A stretch of DNA of 64,000 nucleotides. Origin: Erythrobacter sp. SG61-1L (GTDB lineage: Bacteria; Pseudomonadota; Alphaproteobacteria; Sphingomonadales; Sphingomonadaceae). The notes below the pieces were generated by a model. The model was not told where the DNA came from and ran no database searches. It saw nothing but the letters and a program-made list of their open reading frames with translations. Each line of letters opens with the position of its first letter. Within the stretch, counting starts at the first letter, position 1. The DNA lies in the NCBI RefSeq assembly GCF_001305965.1, contig NZ_JXQC01000003.1, positions 2,256,861 through 2,320,860 of the forward strand, written 5' to 3'. Of this stretch, positions 8,649 to 17,677 are shown piece by piece. A program made the translations under genes and the position numbers.

Positions 8649-9764
8649 TCAGGCTCCGTTTTGGGGAGTTGGCATCATCAGCACGGGCTTGATCGCAGCC
8701 GCCGTTTCGCAATCGTGCCAGGCGCGGGCGAAATCGGCGAAGGGATAGCGGGCGATCATCCGCTCCACCGGGAAGCGACCCTGGCGCCACAGATCGACCA
8801 GTTTCGGGATGAACAGGCGCGGCGAGGCACTGCCGCCCAGAATGCCCTTCATGCTGCGGCCATGGGCGAGCATCGCCATCATGTCCGGCGTCCAGGGTTC
8901 GCGCGGGCGGGTTACGAAGCCAGCCGTGCCCTGCATCGCCAGCACCTGCAGGCTGGTGGAGAAGACCTCCGCCGAAGTGGTGGTGTTGAAGCTGAAATCC
9001 GCACCAAAGGGCAGGGCCGCCCTCACCTGCCCGGCAACATCGCCTTGCGCGGCGTCGATAATGTGGGTGGCCCCCAACTCCTTCGCCAGTTCAAGCCGCT
9101 GGGCCACAGTGTCGACCGCGACAATGGCGGCGGCGCCTGCCACGCGGGCGGCCATCACCGCGGAAAGGCCCACGCCGCCCACGCCGAACACGACGATGCT
9201 CTGGCCGGGCTTCACTTGCAGCGCCTCGATCACCGCGCCAGCGCCCGTAATGACACCGCAGCCCATGGGGGCGACAATGTCCAGCGGCACGTCCGGCGAA
9301 ACGGGCACAGCTCCGCGCGCATTGGCAATGCAATGAGTGGCGAAGCTCGACTGGGCGAAGAAGTGGCTCGCGACCTTCTCCCCATTCTGGATGAGCGAGG
9401 TGGAGCCATCGCTGCGCTGCCCGCCGAAGCTGCGCGGCATGGCCTCGCGACAATAGGATGGCTTGGCGGAAAGGCAGGACGGGCAATTGCCGCAAGAGCC
9501 GCCCGAGATGACGACATGGTCCCCCGCCTTCAGGTGAGTGACGGCGCTGCCGACCTTCTCCACCACGCCAGCCCCTTCATGGCCCAGCACGGCGGGCTTG
9601 GGCACGGGCATGCCGATACCGGCATGGGAATGCAGGTCCGTATGGCAGATGCCGGCAGCCACGACGCGGACGAGGATTTCATCCTCGCGCGGTTCGCCCA
9701 GATCGACCTCTTCCAGCACCGGCACGGCTGCACCCGCGCGCGAGACGGCAGCGGTGATCCTCAT
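8649..9764 (-). CDS. Zinc-dependent MDR alcohol dehydrogenase (aryl-alcohol type)
   Basis: A 371-residue medium-chain dehydrogenase. ATG 9764 is chosen because it overlaps the upstream stop by ATGA; a longer open frame to 9848 lies inside the upstream gene. Catalytic-zinc ligands are in GICHTD and GHEGAG. The structural-zinc loop has four Cys (CGNCPSC and a Cys eight residues on). The Rossmann motif is GVGGVG with an Asp after the second strand, pointing to NAD. The closest well-known relatives are benzyl/aryl-alcohol dehydrogenases. Probably it interconverts an aromatic alcohol and the aldehyde produced by the adjacent stilbene-type dioxygenase. Confidence 0.88.
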   Translation of the reverse strand: MRITAAVSRAGAAVPVLEEVDLGEPREDEILVRVVAAGICHTDLHSHAGIGMPVPKPAVLGHEGAGVVEKVGSAVTHLKAGDHVVISGGSCGNCPSCLSAKPSYCREAMPRSFGGQRSDGSTSLIQNGEKVASHFFAQSSFATHCIANARGAVPVSPDVPLDIVAPMGCGVITGAGAVIEALQVKPGQSIVVFGVGGVGLSAVMAARVAGAAAIVAVDTVAQRLELAKELGATHIIDAAQGDVAGQVRAALPFGADFSFNTTTSAEVFSTSLQVLAMQGTAGFVTRPREPWTPDMMAMLAHGRSMKGILGGSASPRLFIPKLVDLWRQGRFPVERMIARYPFADFARAWHDCETAAAIKPVLMMPTPQNGA

Positions 9765-10309
9765 TCCACGCCATCCTTTGCATCGTCGAGGCTGTGGCGC
9801 GGCGGAGTCATCTTCGGGCGGCCCTTCATCAGCAGATCGCCCTTCCATGGCACGTCCTCAAGGCTGCGCCAGGCGTTGACCAGCAGTTGCTTGAACACCC
9901 ACACACCGTCTTCCTTGATCAGGATATCGTCGCGCGTGCCGATGCCGAACACGAAGTTCGTGCCGTATTCGATGTTGAACTGCAGGATCTGGAACATGGA
10001 GCGCACCCGCGCGCCCTGTTCCGTGGGCGTCATCAGGAAGTGCTGGAACAGATGCTGGCGGCCCAGCCACCAGTGCTGGCGGTGATACCACAGCTCCTTC
10101 AGGTTCTCGAGAATGGCGGCATGCCCCCGCACTTCCCCCTGCCACAGATGATCGAAGCTGGCATCGCGGGCGAAAGAGGAAAGGGCAAGGTCCGCATCGG
10201 CAAGGTCAATGCCCCAGGCATAGCGGGCATAGGTTTCCATGATATCCCCGCGATCCTGCGCGGGCATGGTCTTGGGGACGCCGTCGGGCCAGCAGGGCGT
10301 ATCGCTCAT
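9761..10309 (-). CDS. NTF2-like / SnoaL-like small protein
   Basis: A 182-residue protein; ATG 10309 overlaps the preceding stop by ATGA. It carries the cone-shaped NTF2-like pattern: an early helix (METYARYAWGID), an acidic ASFDH segment, then beta-strands rich in aromatic residues (HHxH-like region with YHRQHWW and HLFQHF). Family members include dehydratases, isomerases and ring-hydroxylating-dioxygenase beta-like subunits, so the fold does not fix the reaction. Its place between the dioxygenase and alcohol dehydrogenase genes suggests a role in the same catabolic route. It ends with a charged tail. Confidence 0.75.
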   Translation of the reverse strand: MSDTPCWPDGVPKTMPAQDRGDIMETYARYAWGIDLADADLALSSFARDASFDHLWQGEVRGHAAILENLKELWYHRQHWWLGRQHLFQHFLMTPTEQGARVRSMFQILQFNIEYGTNFVFGIGTRDDILIKEDGVWVFKQLLVNAWRSLEDVPWKGDLLMKGRPKMTPPRHSLDDAKDGVE

Positions 10310-11754
10310 GCCACTGCCTCCATCTGGTACTTGCCGGTTTTCAGTACCTCCTCGGGCACCCACACGCCATGGAAGGTGGAGCGCACACGTACGGGCATGT
10401 GCAGCCGCGCGATGGGGCCTTTGGCCAGGTTCAGCGCATCGAACACGCCGATTTCGCTATGGCCCTGATCCAGCCGACTGAGGAAGGACAATATCCAGCC
10501 GTCCCCTTCCTTCGAACTGCCGCTGCGGGGCACGAATTGCGGTTCCTGCACGGAAATCATCTGGCCGTGTTCCCACACGTCCAGTTCGCCCGTCTTCACG
10601 TTGACATGGCCCAGTGTGCTGGTGCCATCGCCCGAACGGTACACGATCACCCAGCCATGGCTGTAATCGCGGCCCTGCCAGCGATCGTCCGTGCGCGGCA
10701 TTTCGCAGGGCACCGGCATGATCGGGCGGGTTTCGTACCCGCCATCGTTGCGGGCCAGATCGAAGGTCATGCGGGTGAGGATCGGCGGCACGGCCGGCCA
10801 GACCTTGCCATCGGGCGCGGGGAAGAAGGGGAAGCAATTGCCGTTATAGAGGCAGAGGTCGAGATGGACCTTGGTTCCATCCGTCACCGCGTTGAGCATG
10901 TGCCCGGCAGTGGTGTTCGGCCCTTCGAACCAGCGCACGTCCTCCGCCTTGCCGTAACGCGGCACAATGGCGACCATGGTGGGCTTGTCCGGGTGGTATT
11001 CGTAGAAATGGCGCCCTTCCTTCAGCCCGTCGATACTGGGGGTGATCAGGGGGAAGAACGGCACCACGATGTGGCTTTCGGTGATGGCGAAATCATGCAC
11101 CACGCCCGGCCAGGGGGCGTTGAACCAGATCTCGTTCACTTTCGCGCCGTCCGCGTCGAAGATGTAGATGGCAAAGTCGGTCGTTGAATCGCCCTTCGCC
11201 TGATAGGAATAGGTCAGCAATTCGCCCGTTACCCAGTCCACCTTGGGATGGGCCGTAAGGCTGACCGCGCTCACCTGCCCGCCAAGATCGGTCTGCGGGC
11301 CGGTTTCCAGCGTATCGGGATCAATCTCGTAAGGCAGGGCATCTTCCTTCTGGGCCAACAGCTTGCCTGCGTGGAACAGCATGGAAGTGTTGGCCGTGCC
11401 CGGGCTGGTGCCCGCCGCCAGCGGATCGGCGGTGTAGCGGTTGCGATAGCGGCCGAACAGGCTGCGGCGATGTTCCTCCTGCAGCTTGTAGCGGGGCGTT
11501 TCGATCCAGCGGCTGCGATAGCTGACATGGCCATCCTCGAAGCGGACCATATGGGCCATGCCCTCGCCGTCGATGAAGATATCCTCGCCATTCATCGGCG
11601 GATATTGCCGGTCAGCGCCGCAGCGATACCAGGTGCCGCGCAATTCGGCCGGGAGATGCCCTTCGACGATCTCCAGCCCCTCCACATGGGATTCGCTGCG
11701 CAACGGCTTGCCCCAGCCCTTGTAGAGCGGGATGTCGGGGAATGTGATTTCCAT
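10306..11754 (-). CDS. Carotenoid-oxygenase-family dioxygenase, lignostilbene type (copy 1)
   Basis: A 482-residue seven-bladed propeller non-haem iron dioxygenase. The four iron-binding His are H169 (TAHPK), H220 (VVHDF), H285 (AGHML) and H462 (FHGVW). Of the three substrate contacts described for the lignostilbene dioxygenase NOV1 (Phe59, Tyr101, Lys134), Tyr103 (FGRYRN) and Lys136 (LAQKED) are kept here, while the Phe position aligns with Ile61. Retained Tyr and Lys favour 4-hydroxystilbene-like substrates over carotenoids. The product would be two aromatic aldehydes, fitting the adjacent aldehyde dehydrogenase. ATG 11754 has GAGAGG 5 bases upstream. Family firm; substrate inferred. Confidence 0.88.
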   Translation of the reverse strand: MEITFPDIPLYKGWGKPLRSESHVEGLEIVEGHLPAELRGTWYRCGADRQYPPMNGEDIFIDGEGMAHMVRFEDGHVSYRSRWIETPRYKLQEEHRRSLFGRYRNRYTADPLAAGTSPGTANTSMLFHAGKLLAQKEDALPYEIDPDTLETGPQTDLGGQVSAVSLTAHPKVDWVTGELLTYSYQAKGDSTTDFAIYIFDADGAKVNEIWFNAPWPGVVHDFAITESHIVVPFFPLITPSIDGLKEGRHFYEYHPDKPTMVAIVPRYGKAEDVRWFEGPNTTAGHMLNAVTDGTKVHLDLCLYNGNCFPFFPAPDGKVWPAVPPILTRMTFDLARNDGGYETRPIMPVPCEMPRTDDRWQGRDYSHGWVIVYRSGDGTSTLGHVNVKTGELDVWEHGQMISVQEPQFVPRSGSSKEGDGWILSFLSRLDQGHSEIGVFDALNLAKGPIARLHMPVRVRSTFHGVWVPEEVLKTGKYQMEAVA

Positions 11755-11766
11755 CGGAGCCTCTCT

Positions 11767-13212
11767 TCAGCCGATTGCCTGATCGACAGCACTGACGGCC
11801 TGCCGCGTCAGGCAGACCGGTTCGCCGGAATTGATGAGCAGTGCCTGCTTGCGCACGTAACGGGTAAGGTCCGGGCGCAGGCCCGGCAGGCCCGAGAAGC
11901 CGAAGCTGTCGTTCTTCGCCTCAGACCCGAAGAAGGTCAGGAATGCGTCCTGAATGCTCACCTTGCCCGCATCGATCCGCTCGCCCACGGCCATGGCGCT
12001 TTCCTCGTCCGGACCGATCACGGCGGCGGACAGGCCGTAATCCGTATCGTTGGCAAGGCGGATCGCCTCCTCGATATCGTCATAGGCCATCACCGGCATG
12101 CAGGGGCCGAATGTCTCTTCGCGCATGATCTTCATTTCATGCGTCACGCCGGTCAGCACAGTGGGGCGCATATAGTCCCCGCCGTCGATCTGGAACGGCA
12201 GGCCGCCTTCCGCGATGGTCGCACCCTTGGCCAGTGCGTCTTCCAGATGCCCCCGGACGATCCCGGCCTGATGAGGCCCCGTGAACGGACCGATATGGCC
12301 ACCCAACGGATCGGGGTGATTGAGTTCGATCTTCTTCGCCCGCTCGACCAGAGCGGCGACATATTCGTCGTGAATCTGGCGATCCACATAGATGCGCTCG
12401 ATCGAGAAGCAGACTTGCCCCGTCGCGCTGATGGCACCGCGGATCGTGGCGGAGACCGCCCGGTCAATGTCCGCTCCCTTCATCACGATCAACGGGTCTT
12501 TCCCGCCCAGCTCCACGTCATAGGGGATCATCCGTTCCCCGCAGGCCGCGGCCACCTTGCGGCCATTGGGAACGCTGCCGGTGAAGGAGATGTAGTCCGC
12601 TTCCTGGATCAGCGCCTGCCCGGTTTCCCCGTCGCCCAGCACGCAGTCGAACACTTCGGCCAGTTCGGGCACTTCGCGCACGCTGTCGAACAGCGGGCCG
12701 GTAAAGCGCGGCGTGACTTCGGACGGCTTCAGCAGCACCGCACAGCCCGCGAACAACGGCGGGATGGCGTGCAGCATGGAAAGCATGGTCGGCGCGTTCC
12801 AAGGGCTGATGATGCCCACGAGGCCATAGGGCTTGAGGATGCTGGTGAAGCGAATGTCCGGATTTGCCCGCGCCACGCCTTCGCGCAGGGCGCCCTTCAG
12901 CTGGGCCGGGGCACTGGCGCACAGCCCGCCGATCACGCCCAGCATCATGTCGGGCGCGATGCGGCTGATCTCGCAATAGCCGGTGTCGTGCGAATCCGCG
13001 TCAATGATCGCCTGCCGGTATTTGCTGGCAATCACCTGCGCCCAGCGGCCCATTACCTTCACGCGCTCTTCCGGCGGCATGGCGGCCCATTTGCGCTGCC
13101 CCGCCCGCAGCCTTGCGGCCTTGGCGGCAACCGCCGTGCGGTCGGCAACTTCGATTTCCAGATCAGGTTTGCCAGTGCGCGGATTGCGCACGGCCAGGCT
13201 ACGCCCTGCCAT
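11767..13212 (-). CDS. NAD(P)-dependent aldehyde dehydrogenase
   Basis: A 481-residue ALDH-superfamily enzyme. It has the cofactor region GIISPWNAP, the general base Glu in ELGGKDP and the catalytic Cys in GQVCFSIER, followed by the E-[ET]-FGPCMPV segment. It is the first gene of the five-gene minus-strand operon and lies 12 bp before the dioxygenase gene. The likely role is oxidation of aromatic aldehydes released by stilbene cleavage to carboxylic acids such as vanillate or 4-hydroxybenzoate. The ATG at 13212 is preceded by a GGGAGAGAAG ribosome site. Confidence 0.92.
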   Translation of the reverse strand: MAGRSLAVRNPRTGKPDLEIEVADRTAVAAKAARLRAGQRKWAAMPPEERVKVMGRWAQVIASKYRQAIIDADSHDTGYCEISRIAPDMMLGVIGGLCASAPAQLKGALREGVARANPDIRFTSILKPYGLVGIISPWNAPTMLSMLHAIPPLFAGCAVLLKPSEVTPRFTGPLFDSVREVPELAEVFDCVLGDGETGQALIQEADYISFTGSVPNGRKVAAACGERMIPYDVELGGKDPLIVMKGADIDRAVSATIRGAISATGQVCFSIERIYVDRQIHDEYVAALVERAKKIELNHPDPLGGHIGPFTGPHQAGIVRGHLEDALAKGATIAEGGLPFQIDGGDYMRPTVLTGVTHEMKIMREETFGPCMPVMAYDDIEEAIRLANDTDYGLSAAVIGPDEESAMAVGERIDAGKVSIQDAFLTFFGSEAKNDSFGFSGLPGLRPDLTRYVRKQALLINSGEPVCLTRQAVSAVDQAIG

Positions 13213-13267
13213 CCGTCTTCTCTCCCGTATATCCTCGTTGTATCGAGTGCCTTTGACGGCACCGCTC

Positions 13268-13287
13268 TTTATTGATTATTCAATGAA
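13268..13287. promoter_or_regulatory. Candidate MarR operator palindrome
   Basis: TTTATTGATTATTCAATGAA: two 8-bp arms matching at 7 of 8 positions around TTAT, with a perfect core ATTGA-N4-TCAAT. It sits in the 125-bp divergent region between the aldehyde dehydrogenase operon (start 13212) and the marR gene (start 13338). Size and symmetry suit a MarR dimer. Binding is inference. Confidence 0.55.
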
Positions 13288-13337
13288 TGGCATGATCGAG
13301 TCAACCGGGGATCGGTGAAAGGAAAGGCGGACGGGGA

Positions 13338-13847
13338 ATGGCCAAGGGACGGAGCGCAAAGGCGCCTGCAAATGACGGGATGCCGCCGCTGGCGGATGAG
13401 GACATCCCCCCTTCCTACCGCCTCGGCGGAATGGCGTTCTTCGGCTATCGTCTGGCCGTGACGGCGAAGCTGTTCGACCGTAAATTCGTGGAAATGCTCA
13501 AGGCCAATTCCACCCTCACCCTGCCTCAATGGCGGTGCGTAGCGCAGCTTGGGCTGGCGGAGCGCGGGACAGTGCGCAGCCTTGCCGAAGGCGCCGTGGT
13601 GGACCGGGCCGAAGTCAGCCGCGCCCTGGCCCGTCTGGAGGCGCAGGGGATCGTACAAAGGCACCGAAATGAAGAGGATCAGCGCAGCCCGCAATTCAGC
13701 CTGACGGCCGATGGCCGCGCCCTTTACGACCGGTTGCGCAAACCCGTTTCACAATTCATCGGAACATTGGTTTCGCAGGTCGAAAAGAGCGACATCGAAG
13801 CCGCCGACAGAGTACTCTGGACCATCTCCAAGGGCTGCTTCGACTGA
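13338..13847 (+). CDS. MarR-family transcriptional regulator
   Basis: A 169-residue protein with the MarR winged helix. The recognition region is VRSLAEGAVVDRAEVSRALARLE (about 90-112), followed by the wing containing DQRSPQFSLT. A Pro-rich N-terminal extension of about 35 residues precedes the dimerisation helices. It is divergent from the dioxygenase operon and shares a 125-bp promoter region with a 20-bp palindrome, so it likely represses that operon and itself until a pathway aromatic binds. The ATG is preceded by GGAAAGG. Confidence 0.88.
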   Translation: MAKGRSAKAPANDGMPPLADEDIPPSYRLGGMAFFGYRLAVTAKLFDRKFVEMLKANSTLTLPQWRCVAQLGLAERGTVRSLAEGAVVDRAEVSRALARLEAQGIVQRHRNEEDQRSPQFSLTADGRALYDRLRKPVSQFIGTLVSQVEKSDIEAADRVLWTISKGCFD

Positions 13848-13942
13848 GCCGGAAAACGCCGCGGTCAAATTTGTTCTGATCGTCATAAACGAGTCACATG
13901 AACCCGGCAGTTCGCCCTAGTTTAAAGGGGAATTGCGCGGCT

Positions 13943-14617
13943 ATGGCACTGGTCAACATCTTCCTGACAGACCCCAAGGGGGACGTGATGGAGGATTTCG
14001 TCCATGACGATATGACCTTCACTTTCAACAGCATGGACGGGGCAGGCCCCCGCCGCCTGGTGGAAGGCCCGATGTGGGCGTTTGTCGACTGGGTGATGCT
14101 CGATCTCTCCGGTCTGGAAATGTGCCGGCGCCTTCGGGCAGACCCGCGCACACAGGACTGCCACATCACCATCGTGCTGGAACAGGACGATCAGGAAGAC
14201 CGCCGCCGCGCCTTGCGCGCCGGGGCTGACGATTACATCGTGGGTCCGCTCGACCGGCAACGAATTCTGGACCGTGTCCTTGCCCTCCAGTCGCGCCAGC
14301 AGCAGCGCCATGCCACCCAGATGGTGGAGCTTGGATCGCTGAAGATTGATCTCGGTGCCCAGCAGGCCCGCTGGTCGGAAAAGCCGATTCCGCTGCGCCC
14401 GAACGAGTTCCGCCTTCTGCGCTTCCTGGCCGAGAATCCCAACCGGGTGCTTTCCCGGCAGGAGATGATCGAAGGCCTAGGCAAGCAGGAACCGCCGATC
14501 GATCCGCGCACTGTGGACGTATGGATCGGTCGCCTGCGCCGCGCGTTCCGCTCGGCCGGCGCGGGCAATCCGTTGCGCACCGTGCATGCCATGGGTTACG
14601 TCCTCGACGCGCCCTGA
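13943..14617 (+). CDS. Atypical OmpR-type response regulator
   Basis: A 224-residue two-domain regulator. Residues 1-120 form a receiver-like fold that departs from the canon. The usual acidic pair after strand 1 is reduced to TDPKGD. The loop after the putative acceptor Asp (VMLD-LSGLEM) is several residues short. The Thr/Ser region reads IVLEQDD, and the conserved Lys-Pro is replaced by Gly-Pro (VGPLD). Residues about 128-222 are a well-preserved winged-helix DNA-binding domain (LRPNEFRLLRFL, DVWIGRLRRAF, GYVL). No histidine kinase gene adjoins it. It may act without phosphorylation. An in-frame ATG at 13898 is an alternative start. Confidence 0.82.
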   Translation: MALVNIFLTDPKGDVMEDFVHDDMTFTFNSMDGAGPRRLVEGPMWAFVDWVMLDLSGLEMCRRLRADPRTQDCHITIVLEQDDQEDRRRALRAGADDYIVGPLDRQRILDRVLALQSRQQQRHATQMVELGSLKIDLGAQQARWSEKPIPLRPNEFRLLRFLAENPNRVLSRQEMIEGLGKQEPPIDPRTVDVWIGRLRRAFRSAGAGNPLRTVHAMGYVLDAP

Positions 14618-14749
14618 ACGGCGCGGCCGGAAACAACGGCCAAGCCACTTCAATCACGATAAGCGAACCCATCGCAACGGAGTGGGCGCCGCCTGACGGC
14701 CTTTTGCTGTCGCGCGCCTGTTCCAGACACAATCTCGCCCGGAAGCCGC

Positions 14750-14784
14750 AAAAAAACCCGGCCGCAAGTTACCTTGCGGCCGGG
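14750..14784 (-). terminator. Rho-independent terminator of the TonB-receptor operon
   Basis: A perfect 12-bp inverted repeat (CCCGGCCGCAAG / CTTGCGGCCGGG, loop TTAC, 14757-14784) is followed on the minus strand by seven T (14750-14756). It lies about 115 bp past the receptor stop. A second hairpin, GAGAGGAGC-N8-GCTCCTCTC (14812-14837), lies between. The regulator gene on the plus strand ends 130 bp away and has no T-run terminator of its own. Confidence 0.85.
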
Positions 14785-14899
14785 CTGAGTGGGTGGCTCT
14801 AAAACCGGGTGGAGAGGAGCCTGAGATGGCTCCTCTCAATCTGTTCCAAACCCTGTCTAATTTGCGGAGCCGGCAAAAGCCAGCCCCGCCGATGCAGGA

Positions 14900-17677
14900 T
14901 CAGAGCGTCGCCGAAAGCGAGATCGCGAACGTCGTTCCGACGTCGTAGGTGTTGTTATCGATACGCAGGCCGGCAGCATTGACCTGATATTCCTGATGGC
15001 GCGTTCCAAGGACGTTGCGCGCTTCGAACTTCGCCTCGATTTCCTTGCCCTTGATGGTGAAGCCCTGACGCGCCACGATGTCCAGGCTCACGCCCGGCTT
15101 TTCAATGACGTCAGGCAGGCCACCCTGGCTGCGATAAGTCGGGCGCTCGCTGGAGTAAGACACCAGGAAGGTAAGCTGCTGCAGCTTATCGGTATCTTCG
15201 AAACCGAGCTGGAGGTTCACCAGGTGATCCGACTGGCCGATCAGCGGAGCGCCGTCAGTGAAGATCTGGTTCGCCGGGAACTCGCTGGCATTACCACCCT
15301 GATCGATCAGGATCGTCTCGCTGCCGACCTTCAGGCTGGACTGCGTGTAGGTGTAGTTGCCGACCAGCACGAGTTGCTTGGTTTCGAACCAGCCGCCCCA
15401 GTCCGAAAGATCCTGGAAAAGCTGGGCCTCAAGCTCGGCGCCATAGAGCGTCGCGCTGGGGGCATTGGCGTAGGAAATCGTACCGTCGCCTGCCAGGAAG
15501 GCTTCTATCGGATTGTCGATCTTCTTGTAGAACCCGGCCAGCGAGAAACGGCTCTGGCTGTTCAGATAATACTCGCCGCGCGCTTCGAAGTTGAGAAGCT
15601 CGCTGTCGTTGAGATTCGGGTTACCGCTATAGGAACGGTTGGTTTCCGGATCGAAATAGATCTGCGAAATCAACTCGCGGAACTGCGGACGCGCGATGGT
15701 GCGCGAACCGCTGGCCCGGAGCTGGAAGTCGTCAGCCGGTTCCCAGGTGAGGGTAAGGCCGGGCAGGAAGTAGTCCTTCTTGTTCACGCGCGCGGTTGCC
15801 GTGTTGTTGGCACCAATCGGCGTGGAGGACTGTTCCGCGCTTTCGAAGCGCACGCCGCCCTGAACCGTCACGGACGGCGCAGGCAGCCACTGCAGCTGGC
15901 CATAACCGGCATGGATCGTCAGACCCGCGCCGAAAGCCGGCGTGGTGCTGCCCGATTCAAGCAGATTCACGTTGAACATGTTGAACGTCGCGGCGTTGAA
16001 GAGCAGCCAGGGCGAACGCGTTCCGGCAGCGGTGAGGATCTGCTGAAGTGCCGGAATGGCCGCCGGATCGAGCGGCGGGATGTCCGGATCGCCGTCCGGA
16101 TTGAGGAAGTTCAGATCGACGCTGGCGCGAAGCTGGAAGGCCCGGCGTTCGGTATAGCGACTGGTGTCGGTATAGGCATAACCGACTGTTGCGCTGAGAT
16201 TATCCGCCATCTCATAGCTGAGATCCAGCCCACCATACCACAGCTCTTCGTTCAGGTCCGAGAAGGACACCTGAACGCCGGATTCCTGCAGCGCCTGCTG
16301 CCCGGAACCGCTCAGGTCGACCCGGTAATAGTCGCCATAGGTATCGGCCGCATTGTTGGTCTTGGCGTAGATGTAGGTCAGGTTGTAGGGCGCGCGGCGA
16401 TCCGTGCGGGCATAGCCGCCACGAACGTCAAGGCTGAGCTTGTCGAACTTGAATTCGCCGACCAGCTGGCTGTCGATAAGCTGACGCTCATACCAACCGG
16501 TATTCTGGCGCAAGAAGTCCGCCTCGGCCACGTCGGCGATCTTGTAGGAAGCAAGGCTCGCCTGCTTGACCGTGTCCCGGATGAACAAATTGGTCCAGCG
16601 GATGACGTGATCGTCGAATTCATAGCCGGCGCTGAACAATGCGTTGGCCAGGATGTGGTTGTCGGTCACGAAATCGTTTTCGTAGCGGGAATAATCGGTA
16701 TTCGCGTTACCGGCTTCCTGGCGCGTGATCTCGCGATTGTTGAGGCTGTTGCTGAGGTTTGCGCTCAGCACGAGGCCAAGGCGGCCATCGTCGCCGACAT
16801 CCAGCGAAGTGCCCGCCGAAAGACCGCCCGAGAAGTTCGGCCGCTGTTCGCCAATGATCTGCAGCGTCGCGAAGCGGCGCGGGGTCAGCGTCCAGGCAAG
16901 GTCTTCGATCTGGCTCTGGTTCATCGAACCGATCGAAGTGCCGTTGGCGATCGAATCGTCCAGATAGTTGCGCAGCACATCGGGAATGTCGCGAGCACCA
17001 CTGTCGAATCCGGTCCAGTCGGAACTGCTGCCATAATAGGCATAGCCGTTCTGGAAGGTGGTTTCGGTATCGCCGCTAATGCTCCCGCTGATGGTCAGGA
17101 AGGTCTCGTCCGGAACCGCGCGAGTGGTCAGGTTGATCACGCCGCCGCCGAACTCGCCGGGGAAGTTCGGCGAATAGGTCTTCTGCACGAGGCTGGAAGC
17201 GATGACGTTGGTCGGGAAGATGTCCAGCGGAACCACGCGGCTGAGCGGCTCCGGGCTCGGCAGAGGAAGACCGTTCAGCAGGGCGAGCGAGTAGCGATCG
17301 CCGAGGCCGCGAACATAGACGCGGCCGTTGCCGACAACCGACAGGCCGGTAACGCGGCCGAGCGCGCCGGCGATGTCGCCTTCACCCGTGCGGGCGATTT
17401 CCTCGGTGGAAAGAACCGACACCACCTGAGACGAACTGCGCGTGATGTCGCGTTGGCGGCGGCCGGTAACGATGATCGCCCCGCCGGGAACGGAAATCTC
17501 GGGCACATCGGCCTGATCTTCCTCGTTGGCAGCGTCAGCGGACTGATCGATCGGCTCTTCGTCAGCCTCCGCATCGACCGCGGCGTTGCCGTTGGTTCCC
17601 TGGGCGTATGCCATTCCGGGAAATGTGAGTGCGGTGGTGAGCAAGAGCAGCCCAGCCAACTGCTTGGCAGTGGTCAT
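14900..17677 (-). CDS. TonB-dependent receptor (copy 1, paired with a lipoprotein)
   Basis: A 925-residue outer-membrane receptor. The signal peptide ends GMAYAQG. An acidic linker (about 30-60) leads to a TonB-box-like IIVTGRR. The plug (about 70-200) contains VRGLGDRYSLALLNGLPLP and FGGGVINL. The remainder is a 22-strand-type barrel with aromatic girdle strands. It ends ISLSATL instead of the usual terminal Phe. It is co-oriented 108 bp downstream of a lipoprotein gene and closed by a strong terminator. SD GAGGGGG lies 8 bases before ATG. The ligand cannot be told from sequence; the plug resembles large receptors common in Caulobacter and sphingomonads. Confidence 0.88.
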   Translation of the reverse strand: MTTAKQLAGLLLLTTALTFPGMAYAQGTNGNAAVDAEADEEPIDQSADAANEEDQADVPEISVPGGAIIVTGRRQRDITRSSSQVVSVLSTEEIARTGEGDIAGALGRVTGLSVVGNGRVYVRGLGDRYSLALLNGLPLPSPEPLSRVVPLDIFPTNVIASSLVQKTYSPNFPGEFGGGVINLTTRAVPDETFLTISGSISGDTETTFQNGYAYYGSSSDWTGFDSGARDIPDVLRNYLDDSIANGTSIGSMNQSQIEDLAWTLTPRRFATLQIIGEQRPNFSGGLSAGTSLDVGDDGRLGLVLSANLSNSLNNREITRQEAGNANTDYSRYENDFVTDNHILANALFSAGYEFDDHVIRWTNLFIRDTVKQASLASYKIADVAEADFLRQNTGWYERQLIDSQLVGEFKFDKLSLDVRGGYARTDRRAPYNLTYIYAKTNNAADTYGDYYRVDLSGSGQQALQESGVQVSFSDLNEELWYGGLDLSYEMADNLSATVGYAYTDTSRYTERRAFQLRASVDLNFLNPDGDPDIPPLDPAAIPALQQILTAAGTRSPWLLFNAATFNMFNVNLLESGSTTPAFGAGLTIHAGYGQLQWLPAPSVTVQGGVRFESAEQSSTPIGANNTATARVNKKDYFLPGLTLTWEPADDFQLRASGSRTIARPQFRELISQIYFDPETNRSYSGNPNLNDSELLNFEARGEYYLNSQSRFSLAGFYKKIDNPIEAFLAGDGTISYANAPSATLYGAELEAQLFQDLSDWGGWFETKQLVLVGNYTYTQSSLKVGSETILIDQGGNASEFPANQIFTDGAPLIGQSDHLVNLQLGFEDTDKLQQLTFLVSYSSERPTYRSQGGLPDVIEKPGVSLDIVARQGFTIKGKEIEAKFEARNVLGTRHQEYQVNAAGLRIDNNTYDVGTTFAISLSATL

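Noticed and set aside
10306-11754. Dioxygenase copy 1 as a carotenoid cleavage enzyme
   Set aside because: It keeps the Tyr and Lys that define hydroxystilbene-cleaving enzymes and sits with aldehyde and aryl-alcohol dehydrogenases; no carotenoid genes are nearby.
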